A DNA stretch of 64,000 bases, taken from assembly GCA_034620365.1 (NCBI GenBank), contig JAQGEQ010000041.1:558001-622000 (forward strand), given 5' to 3'. A program made the translations under genes and the position numbers. This stretch comes from Pegea sp. RAD2-039 (Eukaryota > Chordata > Thaliacea > Salpida > Salpidae). Below, one piece after another: positions 14,927 to 27,210 of the stretch (position 1 is the first letter of the stretch; the number at the start of each line of letters is the position of its first letter). Under the pieces are notes generated by a model that was not told where the DNA came from, made no database searches, and worked only from the letters and a program-made list of their open reading frames with translations.

Positions 14927-17900
14927 ATGAACTTTTTCAAAAGATTTGGAAGAAAGACAACTGTTTCGGTATTAGATGATACTCAAAGTGATGACATCAG
15001 ATCTCAGTTAGATAAAAGAATCAGAAGAAGATCAGCTGGTCTAAGAAGATCAGATGGATTATCCAGCCATGAAAACTATCATGAAACTGAAACTACTTTA
15101 TTTACAGTAAATATATTTTTTAATTATTTTTGCTTTATGATTTCTTAAGGATCAAATCTACATCTTGATTTGATAACTATTTTCAACATCTCACCAGTTT
15201 GTTGGAGATCTATTTTCTTTGTTTAGCTCATTAAGTAGCAAAAAGTGATCCGAGATTATTTAAAACTCTAGAATAGTCGTTTATTTCATGACTGCAACAA
15301 ATCATGTAAGTCCTAGAAGAAACTGATGTAAAATCATTTAATTCTACTCTAATTGGTATTTAATTTTTTAGTTTTAATGATTTAAAAGACCTTCTCTTTG
15401 CATATAGCTTTTAAAGCACTAACCTTTTTGGATCATCTAGAAAGGTCTTTGTATAAATGATGTTTTTCTCTGGGATAAATAATCATTTTATTTAAGTTGT
15501 AAATTTATCTATCTCTTATATATAAATAGCCAAAAGACTTGAGACTTACAAAATGTTGAAATTACTAGATGAGAGTTAGTATTTATCTACAAATTATTAA
15601 GCAACATAATTTGCAATACAATAATAAGATATATTTCTAAATTTATTTTTTAATTTATATCTAGTTAATTAAAAAATTTATAGCTTATATATACATACAA
15701 AATTACTTTTTAATAAACTCAGCTAGAGCTAGTAAATAAATTATAGAGTTTTTTTCAATGTCTCTATAAGGCACAACAAATCGAAACTACCAAAAAAGTT
15801 ACTAATAAATTGAGCTGGCTGTAAAATATAAACTATATTTAAATGACAAAATGAAATTTATCAAGTTTCGAAGCTACAAAACTGTATGACATTCAAGAGC
15901 TCTTGATATTGTTCCCTAATGAAGTTCATAAAAAATATTTGTTACAAACCAAAAGGTTATTGATGAAAAGTTTTGTTTAGTGTTTTGATTTTAAAAGATT
16001 TTGGATAAAGCTTCCTAAATGTGTTTTGTTTTTTACTTTGACAAGTTTTTCAATTGTTTCAACGAGTCAGACAATATTCAGAATCATTAATTTTAACATT
16101 CAATTTTGTTTAAAAATTATAATTTAAGTTTTAAAAAGAAAACTTATCTTTCTTTAAATGATTTTAAAAATTTGTCTTTTATTTAGGAGCCTTTATATAC
16201 TGAACAATCTTCAAATATTAATTATAAAGTGGAAAACTCGAAAGAAATCTTATTCCAAAATGGTTTGAACGATATAAGATGAAAAATCGGATATTATTGT
16301 TGACCAATTACTTACAGAAAATGAAGATTTAGAAATGATGCAGCCTCAAGTTGTCATAAGCCAGGCTTCTTCTGTGGACCTCAATGAAAATATTGGTTTG
16401 GAAGATATGCCCAATGGAGCGGCTTTACAAGTGCCTGATATTCAACACAACAAAGTAATTCTTCAAATTTTTTTAATGAATTTAACAAATGTTTAAATTG
16501 TTATAAGTCTTCAGATAAGTCGTTAGAAAATGAAAATGTTTTGAATGAATCAAATGTGCAACATATGATGGCATTGTATGCTGCTATAATTAAAGGAGAA
16601 AAAACTGAAGTAAAAAAACTATTAACAGGTAAAAGGTGAACTTGAAGTAGCCTTGTGAGATGATTAAAAACTTTTTAATCAAATCTGATTATCTGCAGCT
16701 TACCCTAATCTACTAGAAGCTCAAGATAACTTTGGGCGAACCCCTTTGATGTATTGTGTGCTTTCTGATCGATTAGAGTGCGCCAAATTGCTATTAAAAA
16801 TGAGATGTAAATTAGATCAAGTTGACAAGGCTGGTCGAAGTGCTCTTCATCTTGCTGCGCATAAGGTTCTTACTTAAATCCATCTGATAACCAACTAAAT
16901 AGTATGAAAAAGGCTAGCTACAAGATTTTGGAGCTACTTTGGGAGAGAGGGGGAAGTATCTATCTAAAAGATAAAGATGGACAAACACCTCTGCATCTGA
17001 CTACAAGAAACAGACATTCTAGATGTCTGGAATATCTTCTGCGAAGATTAAGTTCTGGATTTGTAGATGCTCCTGACAACAAAAATGTGAGGACTCATTT
17101 ATTTGTAAGCTTCTATTTGAAGTTTGTTGTTCTAGAGGAGCGCATTGCATTGGAGTGCTGCGTTTAATAACCTGGATTGCATAAGACTGTTACTGAAACA
17201 TAAAAGTAATGTCGCGTTGGTTGATGGAGAAGGTAAAACGCCTTTACACTGGGCTGCTAATAACCACAACCCCAATGCAGTTGCTTGTATCAAAGCTTTA
17301 TTGGTGAGCTTTCAGCTAAGTTGCTTCAAATCTCCCACATAAGATTGTTTAAAGTCATTTTAGTTTTTATTAAACTCTCTGAATTGTAAAAACTCCTTTG
17401 CAAACTAAACCGAGAAAAGCTTCCTTTAAATACTCCCCAAAAAAACTGATATTATTTAGAGATTTATTTTTAGGATTCCTCACCTAATGTTGTAAACTGG
17501 CAAGACTACGAAGGTAGAACAGCTATACATTATGCAGTTGCTGTTGAAAATGGTGAGGTTGTCAAGTTCTTCCTTAGTTTTAAGAAGAACTCTGTGTTTG
17601 TTGATAGACCTGACAACACCTTTCGGACTCCTCTGCACTGGGCTGCTCAAATAGGCGAGTTAATTTCTCTTTGTCTATATATATCAAATGAATTAATCAA
17701 TTGTTCAGGTAATGCAACGATTGTAAAACAGTTATTGGACTATGGTGCCAAAATTTCCATCTCAGACCAGAACGGAGCAACACCATTCTTGTATGCTTCA
17801 CTTAACAATAACCCGGTTAGCAGTTTACTTAAACTAAAACAAAAGATTAGAATAATGATTTGTTTTCTTAACCAGGAGTGTTGAACTAATATTTAAAGCT

Positions 17901-20900
17901 TAAAATTATTCAACAATAGTAGCTCAGCTCAACAAAAGTTTCAAATGTTTATTTGTATAAACTAGTATTTACTTTTGACATCTCAGTTCATTTACTTTAT
18001 TGACAATTCAACTAATTGAAGCCAGCGTAACTCCCATTTACTTTCTAACTTTTGAGATCTTCATCGTTTTGAACAGGCAGTTATACTGGAAATGATTAAA
18101 CATGACTCCCGTGTTGTCGAGCACACTGATATAGATGGGAGAAATGCTCTTATGTGGGCGTGCGGTAAAGGGACTAATAAAGTAGTTCAAGCACTGTTGG
18201 AACTGAAGAATGAGGAAACAGAAACAACTGAAGTCACAACTGAAGGTAAATGTCCTCAAAGTTTGATTTAACAAAAGAATATTTAAAACATTGAAATTAC
18301 AAACTTACGAATTTTTCCTTTTGTTGTTACTATCAACCAATAATTAAACAGGTGCTGACAAAACAATAAAAGATACAAAACAGCGAATAAAGTTGAAGAA
18401 GTCGTTAGTTATTGATGTCAACTGTACCGACAATAAAGGAAATACAGGTTCATTTGCATAATTACGCAACATTCTACTAATATAGCTTCGCCAGCTTTAC
18501 ATGTGGCTTCTTGGAACGGGAACGCGCGCTCAGCTGAACTTTTACTCAACTACAAAGCAAGACACGATCTTCAAAACAACATGAATCATACTCCTTTATT
18601 CGGAGCCTGTGAAAAAGTCCTTCAAACTCTTTGCAACTGATGAAGAGACTAATTAAACTGTTTCAATTGCAGGGTCATTTGAATGTTGTGAAGCATCTAC
18701 TGGACTACAACGCCAGTATATTCCTGACTGACTTGGAAAAGCGTTCGCCTTTACATTGGGCTGCATTAGGCGGACACGCCGATGTTTGTGACTTTCTTAT
18801 CCAAAAAGGTAACTACTCATTCTATTATAGCGCCATCTAGTGGTGTATCTTCATATTTAGGTCTTCATCAAGATAAACAGGACTCTTCTCTTCGTTCTCC
18901 TCTACATTGCGCTGCTTTTGGAGGTTTTATCAACTGTATGAACTTACTTCTTGAACATGAAGCTAATGTTGATCTTCAAGACAAAGAGGTAAGTTGTGAC
19001 TTTGATGACGTCATCAATCGTGTCTTGGCTCTCAGGGATTATCTGCTCTACACTGGTCAGCTCAATCAGGACACTTGGACGCAACAAAGCTTCTGATTCA
19101 ATACAACGCTTTTCCCAATTTGATGGAGTTCACAGAAGAGAGATTGACTCCTTTAGATCATGCTCTTCAGATCCGAAGAGATGATGTCGCTCAATATCTG
19201 ATGGAACAAGGTCTTTTGATAGATCTAGTATGGATTTAAGAATGATATTTGATGTCTTCTAGGAGCTTTATCTTCAGAAACCATCCGGGACATTGCGGCT
19301 GCTAGGATTCAAGCCTACTATCGAGGATATAAAGTACATTGATGAAAATTAAAGATGGATTTCAAACTACTTTCTTTCCAGGTTCGAAAAGATTTCCTGC
19401 GTCGTAAAAACCTTCTTATGGAGCATGAAATGAAGTTGAGAAACCGCAAAGACAGGTACCACTTTCGCGCTATTAGTTGTCAAGCAACTGAATCAATGGT
19501 GACTCAGGAACAAGTGTCGAAAAGTAAAACTCGATCAAGCTGCAAGTGATTCTGTGATGGAAGAAAAGCTGATGACAGTGACGGGGCTAGAAGAACCAAA
19601 ATCACGCCAACAACTAGAAATGGAGTCGATAATCGACAATGAAACAATCACATCAACACATGATGTTCCATCTGAACTAGAAGATATTTCATCTCTCCGA
19701 ACGACAAATATGATTTCAGAAAGCGAATTTCAGGGTAATATTTCCCATTTTTGCTTGCTTTTTACTCATATATTCATAAAGACTCAGAAGAACTGACTAT
19801 CAGCAATGAAAGAGCTGTGTCTGAAGAAGAAGAACCAAATCTTCTTTCCTCGATAACTTCTGCCACTCACACTAGTATACCTCGGCCGCCACCAGATGGC
19901 GCTAGTGCACAATGTAATCAGAAGATAAAGAAGATGAAAAGAAAGGTTCCAACAGTACCTTCAATGATCTCAGATGTTGAGGAAGATCTGAGAGCAACTG
20001 ATGCAGATGTTGGAAGTTCGGTGTTCTACAGTGAAGAGGTTCATTTCTTCTAAAAGCTTCAAGAAATACACAAATTAGATCCTTACAGGTGGAAGATACT
20101 TCTACAGAAGAAGATCAGTTGGATGAAGGGGGATCGGATTTTAATCATTTTTACTCTGAGATGTTGATCTCAGAGTACATTGAAGGAATGATGTCTTTAT
20201 CTTCTCATCAGCGGAAGATTTTGAAAGAGTTGCAGCGGGATCGAAAGATGACTTTTGCACGAGCAGTAGCTGCTGCTACTAGCATCCAGAAAAGCTGGAG
20301 AAAGTAAATCTCGCGCATTTGTGTAAAAAGACATTTTGGTAAAGTTTTGACAATTTGCAGATATTTGAAACGTAAAGAAATAAGAGAAGAAAAAATTAAA
20401 GATCACAAAAACGATCAGATGAAAAAGCTGGAAAAAGATCAGGTGAAGAAGACGGAGAAAGATCAAGTGAAGAAGATGGAGAAAGATCAGATAAAGAAGA
20501 TGGAAAAAGATCAGATGAAGAAGCAAGAGAAAGATCAGATGAAGAAGCAAGAGAAAGATCAGACGAAGAAGCAAGAGAAAGATCAAGTGAAGAAGCAAGA
20601 GAAAGATCAGATGAAAAAGCAAGAGAAAGATCAGGTGAAGAAGACGGAGAAAGATCAGGTGAAGAAGCAAGAGAAAGATCAAGTGAAGAAATTGGAGAAA
20701 GATCAGATGAAAAAGCAACATCCAATAAAAGCTCTCGGCATCACATTTGATAACCTTCCAACAACAGCAGAATCCAATAACGAATCCGAGTCTGCTGTAG
20801 AGATTAAAAGTCTTCCCAAGATCAAAAAAGATATGAAGTCTGCAAATCTCGTCGGTGATGAATCATCTGGTGTTTCAATCAGAGCTTTAAATCTTCCGGA

Positions 20901-22412
20901 CAAAAAAGATCGAAAGATGAAGAACAAACGTGTCGGAACTAATACCAAAGTGGTTGACGTCATCACTAAGTCGCGATCTGATGACGTCATCTACGTGATA
21001 AGTCGTGATGAAAAACCTTTGAAAAGAAGAGAAATGAAGACAATTCCGGAGATAGTCCGTAGAAGCGAGAGGTCGTCGCGGTCAGTGACGTCATTTCCAG
21101 TTGATAACGTCATCAATGAATTTGTTCAATTTAGAAAGCGAGCAGAGAAGTTAAAGGCGATGATGACGTCATCATCTCGTGAAATCCTACGACCAAATGA
21201 AGAAAAGAAAAACGTTTTGTCTGAAGCGACTCCTTCGATGACGTCATCGAAGTTAAATGACGTCATCAAGCTACCGGCGTCTAAAAGGTTCGATTTCGCA
21301 AAGAAGAAGATGATGGAAGACCCAGGAGCGGTGAGAAGATCAGATTTCCTGGATAGAAGTCCGGTAAAGAAGTAAGATCTTGTTGATTAGAAAAGAGTAA
21401 TCTTTTAATTGATCTTTTGCTCAGGACTCTTCGGAAGTTGGAACAATTTAAAAGCTCTTCATCTTTAATAAAAGGTCTGAAAGGTTTTGACGAGAAAACT
21501 GAAAAACTTCACAAAATCTACGGTTTGTCGTGGCCACCTAGTCCATTTAGTCGTGGCCACCTAGTCCATTTAGTCGTGACCACCTAGTCCACTTAGTCTT
21601 GGCCACCAAGTCATGGTCACCTATTCCACCTAGTAGTCACCACTTAGCCATGGCTATTTGTCCCATTCAGTCGTGTCCACCTGGCCCACTTGCTTTATCA
21701 CTATGACAACTGGCCTATCGAAGCAGTAGCTTGTAGTTGCTATTACGTCTTCGGGAGTTTTAAGAAAACTGGCGGCAAAATTGCTCTTAAAACCGGGTGA
21801 ATAGGGTAGTAGCTGCCTGATGTTCAAATCTGTTTGAAATTAGCTTGTACTAAAGTTCTCGTTTCGACGTTATGACGTCACACTTACACTATACAGGGTA
21901 CCGACCGCGTATTACTGAGCCATACCGCCCGACAACAGCTGTCAACTCCAAATCACTGCCACTGCGTTTCGACCAATCAGCATCTAGCATCAAAACACGT
22001 TCGCTGGCCGATGGCAAAGTTGATGACGTCATGGTTCGCGAAGAGCTGGCTGAAGATCGATCATCGACGGGCAGGCATCCAATCACAGTTCGTTGTGGTG
22101 GTGATGAAAGGTTAAAAAGTGGTAAGGACGTCATAACAGCGACTGGTAACAAGCTGACTTGTAGAGTTGGTACAGCAAGAGTAAAGAGGTTGAGACCCAC
22201 TACTGTGACGTCATCAAATCATTTTCTCGTCACATCTTCTCCAACTTCTGAAACTCAACTACAAAAGATATGTAAGTGAGATCACGTGACGACTACTCGA
22301 TTGCTGATTGGTTGATCTTTTAGATGGTCAACTACAGCAAAGTTATTTGTACCAGCCAAAAAAGACCACGCCAACAACTTACTCTTACAACATGGATGAT
22401 ACAAACTTCTAG
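14927..22412 (+). CDS. INVS: Inversin (nephrocystin-2), ankyrin-repeat ciliary protein
   Basis: Exons: 14927-15106, 16187-16454, 16508-16628, 16699-16865, 16913-17086, 17136-17303, 17474-17654, 17709-17815, 18077-18245, 18352-18447, 18495-18616, 18673-18808, 18861-18988, 19036-19210, 19263-19333, 19382-19455, 19508-19734, 19782-20038, 20089-20303, 20361-21371, 21425-21522, 21897-22271, 22324-22412; about 1535 aa after correcting one base in exon 2. Ankyrin repeats run from about residue 180 to 730, with landmarks FGRTPLMYCVLSDRL, TPLHLTTR, NWQDYEGR, FRTPLHWAA and LHWAALGGHADVC in the vertebrate inversin order. They are followed by an IQ motif (ARIQAYYRGYK, then VRKDFLRRKNLL) and a second IQ (TSIQKSWRK, then YLKRK). 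Inversin is known to mark the proximal ciliary 'inversin compartment' and to act on Dishevelled in Wnt/planar polarity. Vertebrate inversin is about 1065 aa; the extra length here is an N-terminal region of about 180 aa and a lysine-rich repeat in exon 20. Intron 7 is GC-AG. The first two exons are the least certain. Confidence 0.95.
16276..16282 (+). other. INVS: Apparent one-base frameshift in inversin exon 2
   Basis: Read from the acceptor at 16186, exon 2 hits TGA at 16280-16282. Dropping one A of the AA at 16276-16277 restores an open frame (NDIDEKSDIIVDQLL) that runs to the donor at 16454 and continues in phase into exon 3. Either this is a sequencing or assembly error, or translation starts downstream at the paired ATG at 16335-16340, leaving exon 1 and the start of exon 2 as leader. 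Confidence 0.6.
20413..20718 (+). repeat. 24-bp coding minisatellite, KDQxKKxE repeat, in inversin exon 20
   Basis: Thirteen tandem units of 24 bp (the last one partial) encode an eight-residue unit with consensus D-Q-[VMIT]-K-K-[QTML]-E-K. It is strongly charged and predicted helical or coiled. It lies just after the second IQ motif, and I recall no equivalent in vertebrate inversin. The repeat also leaves long antisense frames open, which are artefacts. Confidence 0.93.
21523..21700 (+). repeat. Degenerate 23-bp minisatellite in inversin intron 21
   Basis: About six to eight copies of a unit close to TCGTGGCCACCTAGTCCAT plus TTAG follow the exon 21 donor. The first two are nearly perfect, and later ones diverge and lose pieces. 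The unit contains the palindrome TGGCCA. It is less AT-rich than the surrounding intron. Confidence 0.85.
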
Positions 22413-24465
22413 AAACTCTCTACTTTCTTTCAACTTGCCAATCTTTTTTGCCAAATACTTCAAAAATAGCCAAAAAACTTTCGTGTTTTTGTACTTCTTG
22501 AAACTCATTTATTCGTTTTTTGTTTCTTGTTTATTGTTTACTTTTTCGAATTTTCTAGTTTTTAGTGATATCATGTGATCAGGTCGCTATCACGTGACTT
22601 TTTCAACACTGAAACTTTGTATTTTGACAAATTCTTTTTTATAAGAATGCATTTTTTGTAAGAAATTGAAGTTTGTTGGTCGATTTAAGTCTCCAGGATT
22701 TTCGATATCGTGATTTTGGTTGAGTTTTATCGAGCTAAATATCTTCACCTGATATTAATCTGTGTTCGAACTAACATATTTTAAATCTCTAGCAGCAACT
22801 TGCTTTTGAGATAATTGTTTTTTTATAACTCGAAATCATTTATATTTATTACATTCTGCAAAATTCTAATTATTTATAAAATATTTTCAAAAGTTAAGCC
22901 TTATATGTAGTTTAGTATTTGATGAGTCATATCAGTGAGGTAAATGCTATAAGTAGAACACTTGCAACCATCAAGCACAAAATCTGTACATAGAATTAAT
23001 CGCATTATACCAAACTGATAGATAAGCACATAAAGTAACTTGTAGGTTACTTAAAAACAACCTTCCAACCAAAAAACTTTCAAATAACTTAAAATTTCAA
23101 TTTGGTTTATTGAATTGAAAAAAACTTGACAAATGAAATTGCTTCTGACAAATTGTCTTTAGTAAATAGTTTTCCTTTTATAGTTGAATTTTGATTCAAA
23201 CTTGAATCAAATCTTAAATGTAGGTACCCCCTAATGTTTAACAACAGCTTTTAAAGTAAAAGTTTAACCACCTTCTAAACTTTCCTTTTTTCAAGCAATA
23301 ATTTTAGATTTTTATCTAATTTTAAGTACAAAATTCTATGAAATTGTGGCAAGAGACGATATAAATAACTTCTTTAGTATATCTGAAGCTCAACAATTTA
23401 ATATTTTGTTGAAATTTGTAACTTACAAGATACAGTTCAATAATTTCAAAAAGTAAGCTGCATTTTTTTTGACTTTAAATTTTTCAGCTTAAATTTTATT
23501 TGAACAAATTATATAACTAATTCAGATTCACAACATTCGATTAATACACGAACTTGTTTATATTTGTTAAATTGATTCTAAAACTTTTTTATCAGTTATC
23601 TAAACTATTCTACAAACTTCATCTAGACAACTTTTTCTGTATCTTTTGTATCTTAGATAAGTTTGTAATCAATTTTTTTTCTCAATATTCAAATAATATT
23701 ATTCATATTTTAAAAAATCGCCTACCTAAAAACCTTCACCCACATTTTTCGATAAACAGAAAATTATTTTTGATAAGATAAATTATTTGCTGTCTTAATT
23801 TGCATAAAGATTAAATTCAATTGAATCTAAATATAGACCAAAAGCATGAAAATACGCTGAGAACTATTTTATTGTCATCTTTGAAAATATTCGTTTTGTG
23901 ATAATAAAAATTCTTAAAATGTTTGGTTTTTCTAATTGCTTATAATTCTTTTATAAGGAAGTATATAAAACAAACTTTGAGAATTCTATTTGGTTATGAA
24001 CTTACTGATGAAGAATATTTTTCAAACTTTTAATAGTGACCTTTGGTTAAAAAATTCTTTAACTATTTTGAGATCTTATATTAACAAGCCTTTGAATAAA
24101 CTTACATCCGTCAAACCTAACTGCTTGATGAAATTTAAAAAATGCTTAGATAAAATCAATCTTTTAAAAATGTTTTTAAGTTTGACATTAAATATTCTTT
24201 AATGAAATTTTAGGTAATATAGATGTATATAGCAAAATTAGATTGCAGTTATGCTGAATTTTTGATAAATTCAAGTAAACAACAATTATTTTCTCCTATT
24301 TTTAATTGCCTACGTTTAAACTAAAGTCTGTCTATGTGGAAAATTCAAACTGGAAGTATGTGGGTGTTCTTCTCGATAAAAACACTTCAAAAAACTAACT
24401 TGAAACATTTTCTGTAAACGAAAACTTCAATTAGTTATCAACTTATAAAAAGATTTGCAGTGATA
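22413..24465. other. Inversin 3' flank and AT-rich intergenic DNA
   Basis: The DNA just after the inversin stop is probably 3' UTR. Beyond about 22.8 kb there is only low-complexity AT-rich sequence, with no frame I can assign and no transposon remnant. Confidence 0.55.
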
Positions 24466-25276
24466 ATGAAGCTTGCTCTATTTTTGGGAATTTGCTTTGC
24501 CACTCAGTTTTGTTTTGCAAGTCAAAACAGGTTAGTGCGTTTCTACACAAACTTTTGAAAAATTGTCTAAGGGATTTATCAAAAATTTTAATTAATTTGT
24601 TTGATATTTTTTTATTTGTACATTTCATTTTGTTTAGATTTGAAGAAATTGAACCTTATTACGACAGTTTTAAAACCTATACAGGTAAGATTACTTTATT
24701 GTTTTTAAGAAGATTAATTGCACAAAGATAAAACTAAACCTTTTTATGACAGATGATATAACTCCGTTTCAACACTTGAGGGCAGAATTCAAGCAATGTA
24801 GAGCTTTGTTGCTTTCTTACCCACGGAAGGCTGCTGGCTTAATCAATCTAAACAAGAAGCATTTAATCAGATTAAAAGCGCAAAACAAACAATACACTTC
24901 CACATACGAATCTCTTAAACAGAAATTGAAAACATGTCCTAAACGTGACCTCTTTGTTGTCCCTGATAATCTTGATAGCGAGCCCCAATTTAATCATGAT
25001 GAATTTATACTTCTGGAAGGTACAAAACAATTATCAAAATTTATACTTCAAATAACTAACAACTTTTTATTTTTATTTCTAGAAGACAATTTGGTTAGCA
25101 GGGTCCGATCCAGACTCGCTCTTTGCCGCCAAAGACTTACTGATGAAAAGAAAAAGTTTTTTACTGAGCTCAGAGCACTAGGATTAAAGCTCAAATCCTA
25201 CATTAAGAAGAACAAAGCTTTGGTTTTCCGTATTAGCAATGAAAGAAAGAAAATCCAGTATTACTGCTCTAAATAA
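24466..25276 (+). CDS. Small secreted protein of unknown function
   Basis: Four exons, 24466-24530, 24638-24684, 24753-25019 and 25083-25276, join in phase to a 190-aa product. It opens with a clear signal peptide (MKLALFLGICFATQFCFA). The mature part is rich in Lys, Arg and Leu, probably helical, with cysteines in the FKQCRALL, KLKTCPKRD, LALCRQRL and QYYCSK contexts. There is no later membrane segment, so it should enter the secretory pathway. I do not recognise the family. Intact frame, good splice sites (GTTAGT, GTAAGA, GTACAA donors) and the signal peptide argue for a real gene. AATAAA at 25272-25277 overlaps the stop codon. It could be a lineage-specific secreted peptide or structural factor; the function is open. 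Confidence 0.8.
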
Positions 25277-26004
25277 AATGTTTGAGCTTTAAAAATGACT
25301 TTTATTGATTTTTTTTAATCTATATGTAAATTTTAGTGTATATAATTTTTATTTTACTTATCTTGTGTTATAAATTAAATCTAAGTAAAATCTCATTAAA
25401 TTATATACAGAAAGCTTAGAGTAAATGAAACGATAAAATGATTTTTAGCTTATTAAAGACAACAAAAACTTTTAATTGTAAGTTGCAAAATTTGATTCAG
25501 TTACTTGTTACTTCTGTCAATATTAAAAACTCAAAGAGAAAATAAATGATTTATACAAAAATGTATTTGAACAACATACTTTGGTAGGAAATATAAATGA
25601 ACCAACAAAAAGTTTGTTTTCAAAACTGAATTGAAACTGTTATAGCAATAAATTACGTATGCAATAAATCTTAACATTTTTTGGTGAATAAAATTATTCA
25701 ATAATTAAAAATTAAGCTACAATAGGAATTATCTTCAGATAGAAGTAATGTATTTTCTTTATTTCTGAAAACTAACTGATTAAACTTATTTGTTGTGCAA
25801 GCTATAAATCTGCTTTCATATCTAATTTAAATCTTACTGCCTTCTTGCTTAACTAAAAATTAAACTTAAATCAAATTTGTATGATTATTTATAAGCAAGT
25901 AGTCATAGGCTTAAGTTTAAATTACTATTAGTCTACATTTGAGGGCTTACAACCTAGTCTGAGCAGTTTTGGTATATCGATAAACTTTTAAGATAGAATT
26001 CTAC
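25277..26004. other. AT-rich intergenic DNA
   Basis: The 3' flank of the small secreted-protein gene. No coding or repeat feature recognised. Confidence 0.6.
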
Positions 26005-26400
26005 TCTTGTTACACTATTGTACGCCTGTGAAACTTGGACTTTGTCGAAGGCTAGCAAAAATAAACTTAACATCTTTTATTTATGTTGTCCTCAACGCAT
26101 ATTACGTTTAATGTAGCAGCAAAAGGTCTCAAACAAGGAAGCACTAAGGTGCACCGGTCTGACAATAAATACTAGCATGATAAGCAAGTAAAGATTTTGC
26201 TGGCTCAGACACGTCTATAGGATATATGACGGACAAATCCCAATGGATATGTTGTATGGGGAGCTATCAAATGGCAAATGCAACATCGAGCGTCCCTGTC
26301 TTCGTTTTAAGGAGTGCGATATTCAATTGCTTAAGGTCAATACCAGCAAGTTGAAGGACATCAGAGCGGATACAAACAACTAAAAAAAGAAAAAAAAGGC
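26005..26400 (+). mobile_element. LINE ORF2 C-terminal relic
   Basis: On the plus strand a broken peptide carries LLYACETWTLSKASKNKLN, then RILRLM, KVSNKEALRCTGL, and finally GQIPMDMLYGELSNGK and PCLRFKECD. This order (ACETWTL, NKEVLRRTGL, RIP..LLYGEL.GKR..GRP) is typical of the C-terminal part of non-LTR reverse transcriptases. There are several in-frame stops, so it is dead. It resembles the antisense tail near 9.2-9.5 kb. Confidence 0.8.
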
Positions 26401-27210
26401 CAGCTTTGGAAAAAAGAAAGAAACTCCATCACTAAAAGCTCATCCCACATGGCTGTTCTCGGCCAAAGTACGCCCCTATTCATTATTAAGCACATTACAC
26501 TTTATTTTAAAATGTCTAGAAAAAAGTCATATCGTAAAGTCGAATTGACAGCTTGATCCTAGAAAGCTAGTATACTAAACAATTTAAAACTTCTTTATAT
26601 TTAGAAAATATAAATTTATTAGAATAAAACATAAACTATGTCAATAAAATCACTTTTATACAAGAAATCAAATTTGAGTGATAACAGTGCTCAGCTAATA
26701 TTATTTAGAACATAAGAACAAAGCATATGTGTTAGCAGAGATAAATAGAACAATATTAAAAAAATTCTTTTACAATACTGTAACATAAACTTTGTACCCA
26801 AATAAATGTATTTTAAATTGCACTATATTTCTTAGTACAGACCATTGTATAAATTTTTAAAATTTATATATAATCATAATAAGTTAATTTCATTTTTGAA
26901 TTCTTAAATATTTCTAATATTTATAGCGTCAAAAAAGTTTATTAATGAATTTTATATAGACATTTTGGCTGCTTTACGACGTCTTAGAAACAGCTGATGC
27001 ATAAGATAAGTAGTAGTGTAAGTATCTAGCTGGAACTGTAGCGACAAATCACTGTCTGGACATACTTGTTGCTTCTTGTCCATCTACTCTCTATCTGTAG
27101 CTGAAATCTTTAGTTAGAAATGATATTGCATCAAAACTAATAGTCATTGGAAATTGTGATTTACTAAATTTGTTTATTTTTGTTGATACTGTTTCTACAA
27201 TTTTATAAAT
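26401..27210. other. AT-rich intergenic DNA upstream of xylosyltransferase
   Basis: No gene seen. It presumably contains the xylosyltransferase promoter and 5' UTR, but no defensible core element is visible. Confidence 0.5.

Noticed and set aside
20197..20725. Long antisense frames (174 and 109 codons) opposite inversin
   Set aside because: They exist only because the 24-bp coding repeat lacks stops on the other strand; the peptides are monotonous Leu/Phe or Ser/Leu repeats.
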